Shown here piece by piece: positions 35,777-44,289 of a DNA stretch of 64,000 nt. A model generated the notes under the pieces. It was given only the letters and a program-made list of their open reading frames with translations, was not told the DNA's origin and ran no database searches. The translations under genes were made by a program, and so were the position numbers. Within the stretch, counting starts at the first letter, position 1. Each line of letters starts with the position of its first letter. The stretch comes from Pedobacter sp. KBW06 (lineage in GTDB: Bacteria; Bacteroidota; Bacteroidia; Sphingobacteriales; Sphingobacteriaceae), in assembly GCF_003852525.1 (NCBI RefSeq), contig NZ_QAJL01000003.1, forward strand, positions 1,402,134 to 1,466,133. The letters run 5' to 3'.

Positions 35777-37271
35777 GTTTTTTAATCGTTAGGAGGATGT
35801 TTTTAATGTGAGTAGTGGTTGTAAATGGGTTGAGTAAGGTAAATTTCAGGTAAAATGCGCCGTTAATTTTAGTTCCGGCAACAAGCGCATCGCCCTGCTG
35901 GAGCATTTTAGCTTTGATGTACTGGTTCATTTTCGTGGCACTGACCGGTTTGATCAGGAATGGGTTATACCGGAATACCAGTGCAGAAAGATCGGAATGG
36001 TTCAACAAGTCAAAATCCGGATGCGCATCAAGAAGGACTGCTACCTGAGCAGCGGTTGCTATAATTTTATCGATGTAAGTCCCCAGCTTTTCTCTGCCCA
36101 TAATCCGAAGGGTAAACCACAATTTCAGGGCATCAAAACGACGTGTGGTCTGAATAGATTTATTCACCTGATTTGGGATGTCATCCTGACTTTTTGGATT
36201 GAGGTAATCTGCATAATGGGTAATCAGGCCGAAATACCGTTTATCGCTCACCAGAAAAGCACTGCTGCTTACCGGCTGAAAGAAGGCTTTATGGTAATCC
36301 GTAGTCACCGAATTGGCCAGCTCCATGCCACGCAGCAAATGTCCGTGTTGATCTGATAACAATAAACCACAGCCATACGCTGCATCTACATGGAACCAGA
36401 GTTTGTATTTAGCGGCCAGCTGTCCGATCTCCGTCATGGGGTCGATGTTTCCAAAATCCGTAGTCCCTGCCGTGGCCACCACTGCAATCGGGATATTACC
36501 AAGTTCAATTTCCCTGCGGATGGCATCTTCCAGCAATACGGTATTCATGCGAAAAGAGCGGTCTGTTCTTACGCTGATCACAGATTTTTCGCCCAGACCA
36601 AGGATGGCAGCATTCTTTTGAATGCTGAAATGTCCGGCTTCCGAAACAAAAATCCTGAACCGGGAAGCCTCTGCCGGCAATCCGTTTTCTTTAATGTTAT
36701 GCCCTAAATGTTCGATAGAAAAATGATCACGGGCCAGTAGCAAGCCCATGAGGTTACTTTGGGAACCACCACTGGTAAAGATCCCATCTGCCTGTCCGCC
36801 GAAACCAATCGCGCCGGTAGTCCAGTTGATCAGTTTTTGTTCAATCAATGTTCCGCCAGCACTTTGGTCCCAGGTATCAAGGGATGAATTAATCGCACTG
36901 ATCATCACTTCGGCGGCAATTGCAGGGATTACAACGGGGCAATTCAGGTGGGCAACATATTTGGGATGATGAAAGGCGATGGCATGTTTGGTGTACAGTT
37001 GCTCGACCTCTGAGATGACCGTTTCATAATCCGGAAGTGGCTCATTGAGGTTAATGGACTCAAACTGAGGCCTGAGTTGAGCGGGACTTACCCCGCTGAA
37101 CGGTTTTTTATTGTTATGCAGGAAACTGACCACAGATCTGCTGGCCAGACCTATCGCTTTGATATATTCATCAGAAGAACCTTCATAGAAAATATCATCA
37201 AAAGGGGTATTCGCTGCCAGGGCAGCAAGCACATCCTCATTTTCATAATTGACGTTTGAGTTTGCTATCAT
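35748..37271 (-). CDS. PLP-dependent group II decarboxylase (DesA/DABA-decarboxylase-like)
   Basis: A 507-residue fold-type I enzyme with SGGSQSNLMGLLLAR, the cofactor aspartate in WFHVDAAYGCGLL (Asp296) and the Schiff-base lysine in TTDYHKAFF (Lys328). Group II decarboxylases act on lysine, ornithine, diaminobutyrate or aromatic amino acids. In this setting, first in the biosynthetic run and followed by an N-hydroxylase and NIS synthetase, it most likely makes the diamine building block (cadaverine, putrescine or diaminopropane). The exact substrate cannot be read from the sequence. Confidence 0.93.
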   Translation of the reverse strand: MIANSNVNYENEDVLAALAANTPFDDIFYEGSSDEYIKAIGLASRSVVSFLHNNKKPFSGVSPAQLRPQFESINLNEPLPDYETVISEVEQLYTKHAIAFHHPKYVAHLNCPVVIPAIAAEVMISAINSSLDTWDQSAGGTLIEQKLINWTTGAIGFGGQADGIFTSGGSQSNLMGLLLARDHFSIEHLGHNIKENGLPAEASRFRIFVSEAGHFSIQKNAAILGLGEKSVISVRTDRSFRMNTVLLEDAIRREIELGNIPIAVVATAGTTDFGNIDPMTEIGQLAAKYKLWFHVDAAYGCGLLLSDQHGHLLRGMELANSVTTDYHKAFFQPVSSSAFLVSDKRYFGLITHYADYLNPKSQDDIPNQVNKSIQTTRRFDALKLWFTLRIMGREKLGTYIDKIIATAAQVAVLLDAHPDFDLLNHSDLSALVFRYNPFLIKPVSATKMNQYIKAKMLQQGDALVAGTKINGAFYLKFTLLNPFTTTTHIKNILLTIKKHGNDYIENN

Positions 37272-37299
37272 TTTCGTTGTTTCTAATAGGTGATGAAAT

Positions 37300-37329
37300 C
37301 CTCATGAGCCCGGGGGGATGCTCATGAGG
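37300..37329. other. Stable hairpin between the receptor and biosynthetic genes
   Basis: Perfect 10-bp arms CCTCATGAGC and GCTCATGAGG flank a C/G-rich 10-base loop. On the minus strand it is followed only by ATTTCATC, a poor U-tract. It could partly terminate transcription so that the receptor is made in excess of the enzymes, or protect the receptor mRNA. Confidence 0.6.
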
Positions 37330-37357
37330 TTTCTTGATTATAGATGTAGGGTGGATG

Positions 37358-39970
37358 TTAATACGTAATGGAATAGCTCAGCATATAGGTTCTGCCTCTG
37401 CCATTGTATTGATAAAGTTCTGATGGAGCACCATAAAAGATCACTGCGCGCTGTCCCCAGAAGGTCAGGTACTGCTTATTGAATACATTTTGTACGCCTG
37501 CAGACAAGACACCAAGGGGAAGTTTCAGGCTTCCAAGAAGGTCTATGGTTGTAAAACCTTTCAACTCCAGTGCCTGATAGTCTTTCAGGTTAAAGGTATG
37601 TACCCCCTGAACACGGACAGAGAAATCATCGGCCTTCCAACCCGCATATGCCACTGCTTTTGAAGGATTATTGGTGATGATGGAATTTCTTTTCCAGCCA
37701 TCGGCGGGTGTTTTAATTTCCGCAACAATCACATGTGCACTTGCGCCTACGTCAAATCCTTCAGGCGCCTGACGGTAACTGACTTCCGCTTCAAGCCCAT
37801 AATTGCGGACATGCTGATCGCTCAGCGAAATGGTAAAGGTGCTGAAATTGGTCAGCAGTGCTTTATCGGAAAGCGAGTAATAAACTGCAGCCTGTGCATT
37901 GAAACCGGTTTTTGCAGGTCTCCTCCATCCCAGTTCAAACTGATTGGTCTTCACCCCGCTTAAAGGACTGTCTTTTACATTGATGCTGTTTAGTAATTTC
38001 CAGTGGTCTCCCTCTCTTTGATAGGAACCAATGCCATAAGTTTTTGCCGGATCAGGAACAGAAAAGCCCTGGGCAAAATTAGCCCATACCTGCTGCTGGT
38101 CGTTCAGTTTGTAAATCACACTTCCATTAAACAGAGTGACATTATAACTGTTCTTTCCACCCGGAATGGCGTCTGCAGAAGTACCCACACCATAGTTCAC
38201 AGATACCTGCTGCTGAAAACGAACGAAATCGTCGACAGATACGCTCATGTGCTGGCGGCGAATTCCACCGGCAATAGCCAGTTGATCAGTTACCGCCCAG
38301 CTTGCCTGTGCAAAACCAGAGAATCCAACAATTCGGTTGTCCGGAAAACGGCCAAGGGTATTTGCAATCCGGTTGGTTAAACCACCGGTACTATAAGTAG
38401 TCGGCGCATCAAAAAATGCTTGTTTCCCAATAAAACTCTCCCTGTCGAAATCAGCACCATAGGTCAGGTTTACCTGATCAAACTGTTTGGAAAGCACCAT
38501 TCGGAAACCCCAAAGGTTGGTGTTCTGACGGGAAGCTGCCAAAGGCAATGGCAATACATTTCCCGGTGATACGGTCAATTCCCGGGTTCTTACAATTCCT
38601 TCGGGAAAAGAAGGACTGAAATCCAATTTTTCTGTTCTCCAATAGCCCTGAAACTGGAAATTCTGTCCACCTAAAATATCAGTAATCCGGTATTGTCCGT
38701 TTACAAAAAATCTTTTGCTGCGTGGAACGACATCCGAACTAAAACCATCTCTGATGTCGAGCAGGGATGGGTCAGGAGCCTGGCCATTATTGGCATTTGC
38801 AGGTAAGCCTCCCGCCAGATTTTGTCCGAGGAATAAGCCCTTATCACTGTTGTATTTGGATTCGTAATACTGTGCATCAAAGTTAAGCGTCTGGTTTTTC
38901 CCTGGCTTAATGTCTACATTACCAAAGAGGTCTATGGTCCTGTTGTACTGAAAATCACTCTGTTTGGTATCAATCACGATCTGGCGATTCTTGCCATCAA
39001 AGGCACCGGCATTCTGCTGATAAGCAAAACCCAGCCTTCCTTTCACCACCTCATTTCCTGCAGAAATGGATTGCGCAAAACGCAGGTCATGATCGCCACT
39101 GTTGCGCAGGCCGCTTCTTCCGCCAACCTCGGTCTCCAGAGATAACTTTTGCGCTTTTGCCTTTTTAGTCACAATGTTAATGATCCCTCCGGTAGCATCA
39201 CCACCATAAATAGCGCTGGCACCAGATAAGACTTCTATCTTCTCTATATTGAATGGGTCAATCGCATCGAACTGCCGGTTGGTGGCACGACTGCTGTTTA
39301 ATGAAACACCATCAAGCATCACCAGGATATTTCTGCCACGCAGGTTCTGTCCGTAATTAGACCTCCCCTGGTTACCAATGTCAAGACTTGGGATCAGGAT
39401 GCCCAATGCTTCTTTTAAAGGAACACCAGACCTGATCTGTGCCTGCAGCTTAGCACTGTCTACCACCCAGACTGTTCCCGGGATATCGCTGATATGCTTA
39501 GGCGTGCGGGAAGAGACCACCACCACTTCATCCAGATCTTCCATCTGCCGGATATTTTCAGTGGTCGCAGAAGGTACCTCCTTCGTCTCTATCGTAATGA
39601 CATTATCTTTGACATCCAGTCTTTTCAGCGATTTGCCCAACAACTCGTTTAACAATGTTTTTAATGATTTATTAGCAGAATTTACAGTGACAATTTTATC
39701 GACGTTCAGCTTGGTACTGCTGTAAGTAATATTTACGCCTGCTTTATCACCGATGGCGGATAAGGCGTCGGAAAGACGTACATTCTTTAGCTGAATGTTT
39801 ACGGCACGGTCTAATATACTCGTCTGAGCGGCTACATTTAAGGAGAAAAACAACATTAAAATCAGCGTATATGCTAATGCTGAAATGGCTTTTGTGTTTT
39901 TTTTCTTTTGGATCGGATCCTGACCGCAATATTTCTTGAAAATATTGCCGACAGTAATTAAGTGTTTCAT
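37358..39970 (-). CDS. STN-domain TonB-dependent siderophore receptor (FecA-like)
   Basis: An 870-residue protein from the Met at 39970 (MKHLITVGN), with a long basic N-region and a signal peptide ending VAAQ. An STN signalling domain follows (about 40-105, VNIQLKNVRLSDALSAIGDKAGV), then a plug (about 125-245, ISDIPGTVWVVDSAKL; IEKIEVLSGASAIYGGDATGGIINIVTKK in pieces) and a barrel ending in YMLSYSITY. STN domains contact FecR in the periplasm and report ligand binding. The FecR and sigma genes lie directly upstream. An upstream in-frame ATG at 40009 adds 13 residues with no signal-peptide character and was not used. Confidence 0.94.
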   Translation of the reverse strand: MKHLITVGNIFKKYCGQDPIQKKKNTKAISALAYTLILMLFFSLNVAAQTSILDRAVNIQLKNVRLSDALSAIGDKAGVNITYSSTKLNVDKIVTVNSANKSLKTLLNELLGKSLKRLDVKDNVITIETKEVPSATTENIRQMEDLDEVVVVSSRTPKHISDIPGTVWVVDSAKLQAQIRSGVPLKEALGILIPSLDIGNQGRSNYGQNLRGRNILVMLDGVSLNSSRATNRQFDAIDPFNIEKIEVLSGASAIYGGDATGGIINIVTKKAKAQKLSLETEVGGRSGLRNSGDHDLRFAQSISAGNEVVKGRLGFAYQQNAGAFDGKNRQIVIDTKQSDFQYNRTIDLFGNVDIKPGKNQTLNFDAQYYESKYNSDKGLFLGQNLAGGLPANANNGQAPDPSLLDIRDGFSSDVVPRSKRFFVNGQYRITDILGGQNFQFQGYWRTEKLDFSPSFPEGIVRTRELTVSPGNVLPLPLAASRQNTNLWGFRMVLSKQFDQVNLTYGADFDRESFIGKQAFFDAPTTYSTGGLTNRIANTLGRFPDNRIVGFSGFAQASWAVTDQLAIAGGIRRQHMSVSVDDFVRFQQQVSVNYGVGTSADAIPGGKNSYNVTLFNGSVIYKLNDQQQVWANFAQGFSVPDPAKTYGIGSYQREGDHWKLLNSINVKDSPLSGVKTNQFELGWRRPAKTGFNAQAAVYYSLSDKALLTNFSTFTISLSDQHVRNYGLEAEVSYRQAPEGFDVGASAHVIVAEIKTPADGWKRNSIITNNPSKAVAYAGWKADDFSVRVQGVHTFNLKDYQALELKGFTTIDLLGSLKLPLGVLSAGVQNVFNKQYLTFWGQRAVIFYGAPSELYQYNGRGRTYMLSYSITY

Positions 39971-40051
39971 ATGTTTGTTAAGTGTTAAATTGATATACTC
40001 GATTGACATGCCCGGTGCGTAGTTTGGCGATGAAACACCGGGTTAATGTTT

Positions 40052-41017
40052 TTAATAAATTATAATCCTGTTCCTTTCTGTTTTATATTTAAATTGAATG
40101 GCAACAGACAAGCTGTGCATGACTCCTGATACCGTTGGCTGATCAAACTTTCCGCTAAACCGGTCTTCTTTCAACCCTGCTCTTTCGATGATAACTTTCA
40201 CATTAAACCAGCGCTCCATTTTCAGCGCCACTGCAGAAAGCTTTTCATTGTCGAATACCAGTTTTCCTTCCTTCCATGCCGCATATTTTGCCGCATAAAC
40301 ATTGCTGCTGAGCAAGGGTTCTCCGGGAATATAAATCCCACGCTGATCGGGATTAACAAGAACCGATTGCTTCCCGGCCTGATCAGAGAAACTGACTTTT
40401 CCTTCCGTCACCACGATTTCGGTTGCTTTATCTTCAGGATAAGCCTTTAAATTGAAACTCGTCCCCAGAACTCTGGTGCTGGTTCGGGCAGTATGGATGA
40501 GGAATGGTCGGTTGGCATCTTTTGCCACTATAAAAAAGCCTTCTCCGCTAAAATCAAGGACTCTGGAAGAATCACTGAAATGTTCTGGGTATTTCAAACT
40601 GCTTTGCGCATTTAACTGAACAACGGTACCATCAGGCAAAATATGTCTCAATTTCTCTCCCTTTCCGGTTTTGACTTCAAGAAAGGTCAACGCAGCCTGG
40701 CGCTGATCAATTCCTTGTCCGGAATCCCGCAGGGCATAAAGCAAAGCTCCGGTTCCGATAATTACAGCAAAACAAGCTGCAGCTACAATCCTCATCCATG
40801 GTTTAAAAATTACCAGACGAGGTTTTTTAGTTAAATTAAGACGATGAGACAAGCTGTCCCATTCCTGATCTTCCATCAATTGGAGATCAGTATCTTCAGG
40901 AAAGTCAGTGTGAATAGAAGCTGTGCCCAGCCAGTCCTCTACCGCAGCTTTCTCCGCTGCGCTGCAAAGTCCGAGATGATATTGCTCTAAAAGTTCTTGT
41001 GTTATTTTGATACTCAT
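40052..41017 (-). CDS. FecR family anti-sigma/signal transducer
   Basis: A 321-residue protein: a cytoplasmic N-terminal part (about 1-75) that should hold the sigma factor, one membrane helix (about 72-93, IVAAACFAVIIGTGALLYAL), the FecR domain (about 110-210, LRHILPDGTVVQLNAQSSLKYPE; VLGTSFNLKAYPED) and a C-terminal DUF4974 (about 250-318). It passes the signal from the STN domain of the receptor across the inner membrane. Placed between the ECF sigma gene and the receptor gene, the classical order. Confidence 0.95.
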   Translation of the reverse strand: MSIKITQELLEQYHLGLCSAAEKAAVEDWLGTASIHTDFPEDTDLQLMEDQEWDSLSHRLNLTKKPRLVIFKPWMRIVAAACFAVIIGTGALLYALRDSGQGIDQRQAALTFLEVKTGKGEKLRHILPDGTVVQLNAQSSLKYPEHFSDSSRVLDFSGEGFFIVAKDANRPFLIHTARTSTRVLGTSFNLKAYPEDKATEIVVTEGKVSFSDQAGKQSVLVNPDQRGIYIPGEPLLSSNVYAAKYAAWKEGKLVFDNEKLSAVALKMERWFNVKVIIERAGLKEDRFSGKFDQPTVSGVMHSLSVAIQFKYKTERNRIIIY

Positions 41018-41144
41018 CCAATAATAATCCGGTTACTCCCGGTGATTTGATAGTATAGCTGATTAACTCGGTCTTTTTCCTAAGACTGATTCTAAACAAT
41101 ATCGCAAGACACTGATATTAAGCTAAATAATTTTAAATTATTTT

Positions 41145-41690
41145 TTATCTGTTGTAATCTACGAGGTTTTCCCGGAGAAAATCAAGTACTTTATACAGGT
41201 GATACTCTACTGTTTTCTCTGAAACCAGCAGCATTTCGGCGATGGATTTCTTATCCAACCCTTTTTCCCTGCTCAAACGATAAATTTCACGGGACCTGCT
41301 GGGTAGCTGATCGACCAGAGAATTGACACTGGCAGCAAGCTCCCGGTATTTCAACAGATCTTCGGTATAGGTACCGGCATTAGTATGGTCCTGCAAGGCT
41401 TGCTGAAGAATCCTTTTTCTGTTGGCCGTAGTCCGGCAATATTGAAAGACTTCCAGCTTCGCAGAACGGAACATATATTCTTCTATTCCGGAGCTAAGCT
41501 TCAGCGTGTCCCTGCGCTTCCAGAGCGATTCAAAAATATCCTGGGTAAGCTCTGCAGCCACCTCCTTATCCTTCAGCGAGCAATAACAAATCCCAAATAT
41601 TTTCTGCCAGTACGTACGATACAACTGCTGAAACGATCTTTCATCTAAATGAAAGGCAACTAAATCGCTATTGTTGGTGTGCTCTGACAA
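41145..41690 (-). CDS. ECF RNA polymerase sigma factor (FecI-like)
   Basis: A 181-residue protein with region 2 (about 20-90, FQQLYRTYWQKIFGICYCSLKD; AAELTQDIFESLWKRRD) and region 4 (about 120-175, LPSRSREIYRLSREKGLDKKSIAEML split; VEYHLYKVLDFLR). The family directs transcription of the downstream receptor after release from FecR. It heads the row sigma, FecR, receptor, siderophore enzymes. A good promoter lies immediately upstream, implying a leader of only about ten bases. Confidence 0.95.
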   Translation of the reverse strand: MSEHTNNSDLVAFHLDERSFQQLYRTYWQKIFGICYCSLKDKEVAAELTQDIFESLWKRRDTLKLSSGIEEYMFRSAKLEVFQYCRTTANRKRILQQALQDHTNAGTYTEDLLKYRELAASVNSLVDQLPSRSREIYRLSREKGLDKKSIAEMLLVSEKTVEYHLYKVLDFLRENLVDYNR

Positions 41691-41706
41691 ATCCCTGTGT
41701 TTTGGA

Positions 41707-41737
41707 CAAAGGTATTATTTAGACTGATTATAAACAA
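41707..41737 (-). promoter_or_regulatory. Bacteroidota housekeeping promoter of the ECF sigma gene
   Basis: On the minus strand TTG (41737-41735) is followed after 20 bases by TACCTTTG (41714-41707), matching the -33/-7 consensus with ideal spacing. The expected transcription start is close to the ATG at 41690. Confidence 0.65.
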
Positions 41738-41949
41738 GTGTAAGCCACAAATTATTCAACCTGGCCAAATCGCTTTCAGCTATTTCTTTTGCTGCAATTT
41801 CTCCTGCTTTAAATAAAGAAAAGACGATGGATGAGGCTGGATGAATTAAATTATAAAAATATTTATTAACCTATTGTGACAATATAAAGTAAAATAAGAA
41901 AATTAGACAAAAGGATACCTTTCTTATAAAAAACAGCATACTCAATTCA

Positions 41950-42948
41950 ATGATAAAAATGAAGGACTTAGAAATGCACGACCGGCTTTATACCGAAATA
42001 TCCCTTGTAGTCAGCAAGGCCAAACAAAGAGTTTACCAGAATAGCAATAAGATCTTACTGCAGATGTATTGGCAGATTGGAAAATTAATCATAGAAGATG
42101 AACAGGAGGGTAAAGCCAAAGCAATATATGGTAAGGCAACACTGAAAAATCTCGCTAAATTACTGACCATTAAATTTGGGAAGGGCTTCGATGAGCGAAA
42201 TCTCAATAATATCCGCTCTTTTTTCAATGCCTTTCCAATTTGGAACGCAGTGCGTACCGAATTGAGCTGGACGCATTACCGCATCATCAGTCGCCTCGAA
42301 ACAACATCACTAAGATCGAGGTACATACAGCACTGTGTTGAAGGCAATTGGGATACCAGAACCCTCCAAAGAAATATCAAAACCCAATACATTGGAAGGA
42401 TACTGGAAGAAGATGATCCGGAAATACCTGCAGCAAAACAACTCATAAAAGATCCCTATATTTTCGAGTTTCTTGGAATTACAAAAGACCTGCCCGCTTC
42501 CGAGAGCAATATTGAAATGGCTTTAATCAACCATATTCAGCATTTTATGATGGAATTAGGAAAAGGTTTTGCTTTCGTCGCCAGACAGCAGCACATCGTA
42601 ACAGATACCTCAGACTTTTTTATAGACCTGGTATTCTATAACTATTACCTCAAATGCTTTGTGCTGATCGATCTGAAAACTCAGAAACTTAGTCATGAAG
42701 CCATTGGCCAGATGGATATGTATGTAAGAATGTACAATGACTTGAAAAAAGGTCCCGATGACCAGCCTACACTTGGAATGATCCTTTGCACAGAAAAAGA
42801 TGAAACCCTGGTAAAATATTCGGTATTGGCTGAAAATGAAAAATTATTTGCCAGTAAGTACCGGCTGTACCTTCCTGATGAATTGGAATTGAAACAATTG
42901 ATGGATCAGGACCGTGTCAGGTTTGAACTGGACAACCTGGAAGAATAA
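41950..42948 (+). CDS. YhcG/DUF1016 family PD-(D/E)XK nuclease-like protein
   Basis: A 332-residue protein. The N-terminal DUF1016 helical domain (about 10-150) contains YWQIGKLIIEDEQEGKAKAIYGK and FGKGFDERNLNNIRSFF, and SWTHYRIISRLE. The C-terminal domain has a nuclease-like core: GFAFVARQQHI, then DFFIDLVFYNYYLKCFVLIDLKT with the D-x(n)-D-x-K arrangement of PD-(D/E)XK enzymes. Members are found in accessory DNA and with restriction systems; the exact activity is unsettled. It stands alone between the siderophore and glycosaminoglycan loci, bounded by a terminator. An internal Met at codon 4 is an equally possible start. Confidence 0.93.
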   Translation: MIKMKDLEMHDRLYTEISLVVSKAKQRVYQNSNKILLQMYWQIGKLIIEDEQEGKAKAIYGKATLKNLAKLLTIKFGKGFDERNLNNIRSFFNAFPIWNAVRTELSWTHYRIISRLETTSLRSRYIQHCVEGNWDTRTLQRNIKTQYIGRILEEDDPEIPAAKQLIKDPYIFEFLGITKDLPASESNIEMALINHIQHFMMELGKGFAFVARQQHIVTDTSDFFIDLVFYNYYLKCFVLIDLKTQKLSHEAIGQMDMYVRMYNDLKKGPDDQPTLGMILCTEKDETLVKYSVLAENEKLFASKYRLYLPDELELKQLMDQDRVRFELDNLEE

Positions 42949-42952
42949 AAGA

Positions 42953-42985
42953 AAGATCAGCCCCCACATAAATGAGGCTGATCTT
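42953..42985. terminator. Bidirectional terminator between the YhcG-like gene and GH88
   Basis: Arms AAGATCAGCC (42953-42962) and GGCTGATCTT (42976-42985) pair perfectly; A-rich and T-rich flanks follow on the two strands. It lies between two convergent genes. Confidence 0.75.
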
Positions 42986-42994
42986 CTTTAATAC

Positions 42995-44260
42995 TTATCC
43001 TTTAAGTCTCTTATACCTTAACAAGGCTTCCAGGAAATAATAATCTGCATAAATCAAAGGAACATCGATCTCTGAGGTATGAGGAATACTCCCTACAGAA
43101 TGCTTCAGAATAAATCCTGCATTCGTACCGGGCTCAGCTAAATAAGGCGCCTTTGATAAAGAATTGATCATTTGCTCCGCCTGCTGATAATAAGCTTTTC
43201 CACCTTTCCCCAAATAGGTACTCAGTTCAAAAAGTGCAGAAGTCGCCACCGATGCCGCGGAAACATCACGGGGAACAACGGCAAACTTAGCGGCATCATA
43301 TTTCCAGTCCGGCTGATAGCCCTTTTGGTTCACGTTAAAATCCCAGTAAGGAATCTTGTCTTTCGGCAGGTTGCTGTTTTTCAAATAGAAATCAGCCATT
43401 TTCCTGGCCGTCTCCAGGAAACGCTTGTCTTTGGTTTCCCTGTACACCATGGTAAATCCATAAATTCCCCAGGCCTGTCCCCTTGCCCAGGTGGAATTGT
43501 CAGAATAGCCCTGATTGGTCTGGCTGTTCAGGACCTTACCGGTCTGCGCATCATAATTGATCACATGATAAGAACTGTAATCCTTTCTCACATGGTCTCT
43601 CATCGCGTTTAAAGCATGGCTAACCGCAATGTCTTTATACTTAGGGTTTCCGGTTACTTTCGAAGCATAGAACAACAGCTCCAGGTTCATCATATTGTCA
43701 ATAATTACCGGATACTTCCACATCGTTTTCTTGTCCCATGACAGCTTTGGGTTCCAGGACTTGATTGAGCCAACTTTTGCATCATATCTGCTGCATAGTG
43801 ACTCCGCCGACTGGATCAGGATGTCTTTATAAGCAGGGTTATTTGTTAAACGCAAACCATTTCCATAACTGCAATACATCACAAAACCTACATCATGATG
43901 CACTGTATTGTATTTGCCTTCTTCCAATGCTGCAGTCCATTGTTCTGCCGCTGCTTTCCATTTCGCATCACCGGTATATTCATATAAATACCATAGCCCT
44001 CCCGGAAAAAAACCTCCGGTCCAGTCGTGTACATCCGTATATTTCACAGATCCGTCCGGATTGGTCGTACGCGGAAACAGCTTCAGGTCCTTCGCCGTTG
44101 TCAGCATTTGGGTGTATTGTTTTTCCGCTACAGCAAAGTCCTTTCCGATGAGTTCTGTCTTGGGAGAGAACCATAAAAAGGAAGAAGCGCAGACAGAAAG
44201 TGCCAATGCCGAAGCCAGCAACAACGGCTGTTTTTTCTTAATTAAGTTGTTTAGTCTCAT
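42995..44260 (-). CDS. GH88 unsaturated glucuronyl hydrolase
   Basis: A 421-residue exported alpha/alpha-barrel protein. Family GH88 motifs: VHDWTGGFFPGGLWYLYEYTG, the acidic TVHHDVGFVMYCSYGNG (Asp123), PVIIDNMMNLELL (Asp188) and NSTWARGQAWGIYGF. The two aspartates sit where the hydration-type catalytic pair is expected. The enzyme removes the 4,5-unsaturated uronic acid that lyases leave at the non-reducing end, here the product of the PL8 lyase in the same operon. It is the last gene, 29 bases after susD. LALSVCAS is a weak lipobox (Val before Cys), so it may be periplasmic rather than lipid-anchored. Confidence 0.94.
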   Translation of the reverse strand: MRLNNLIKKKQPLLLASALALSVCASSFLWFSPKTELIGKDFAVAEKQYTQMLTTAKDLKLFPRTTNPDGSVKYTDVHDWTGGFFPGGLWYLYEYTGDAKWKAAAEQWTAALEEGKYNTVHHDVGFVMYCSYGNGLRLTNNPAYKDILIQSAESLCSRYDAKVGSIKSWNPKLSWDKKTMWKYPVIIDNMMNLELLFYASKVTGNPKYKDIAVSHALNAMRDHVRKDYSSYHVINYDAQTGKVLNSQTNQGYSDNSTWARGQAWGIYGFTMVYRETKDKRFLETARKMADFYLKNSNLPKDKIPYWDFNVNQKGYQPDWKYDAAKFAVVPRDVSAASVATSALFELSTYLGKGGKAYYQQAEQMINSLSKAPYLAEPGTNAGFILKHSVGSIPHTSEIDVPLIYADYYFLEALLRYKRLKG

Positions 44261-44289
44261 TTGATTGTTTTATAGGGTTATTATAGGTG

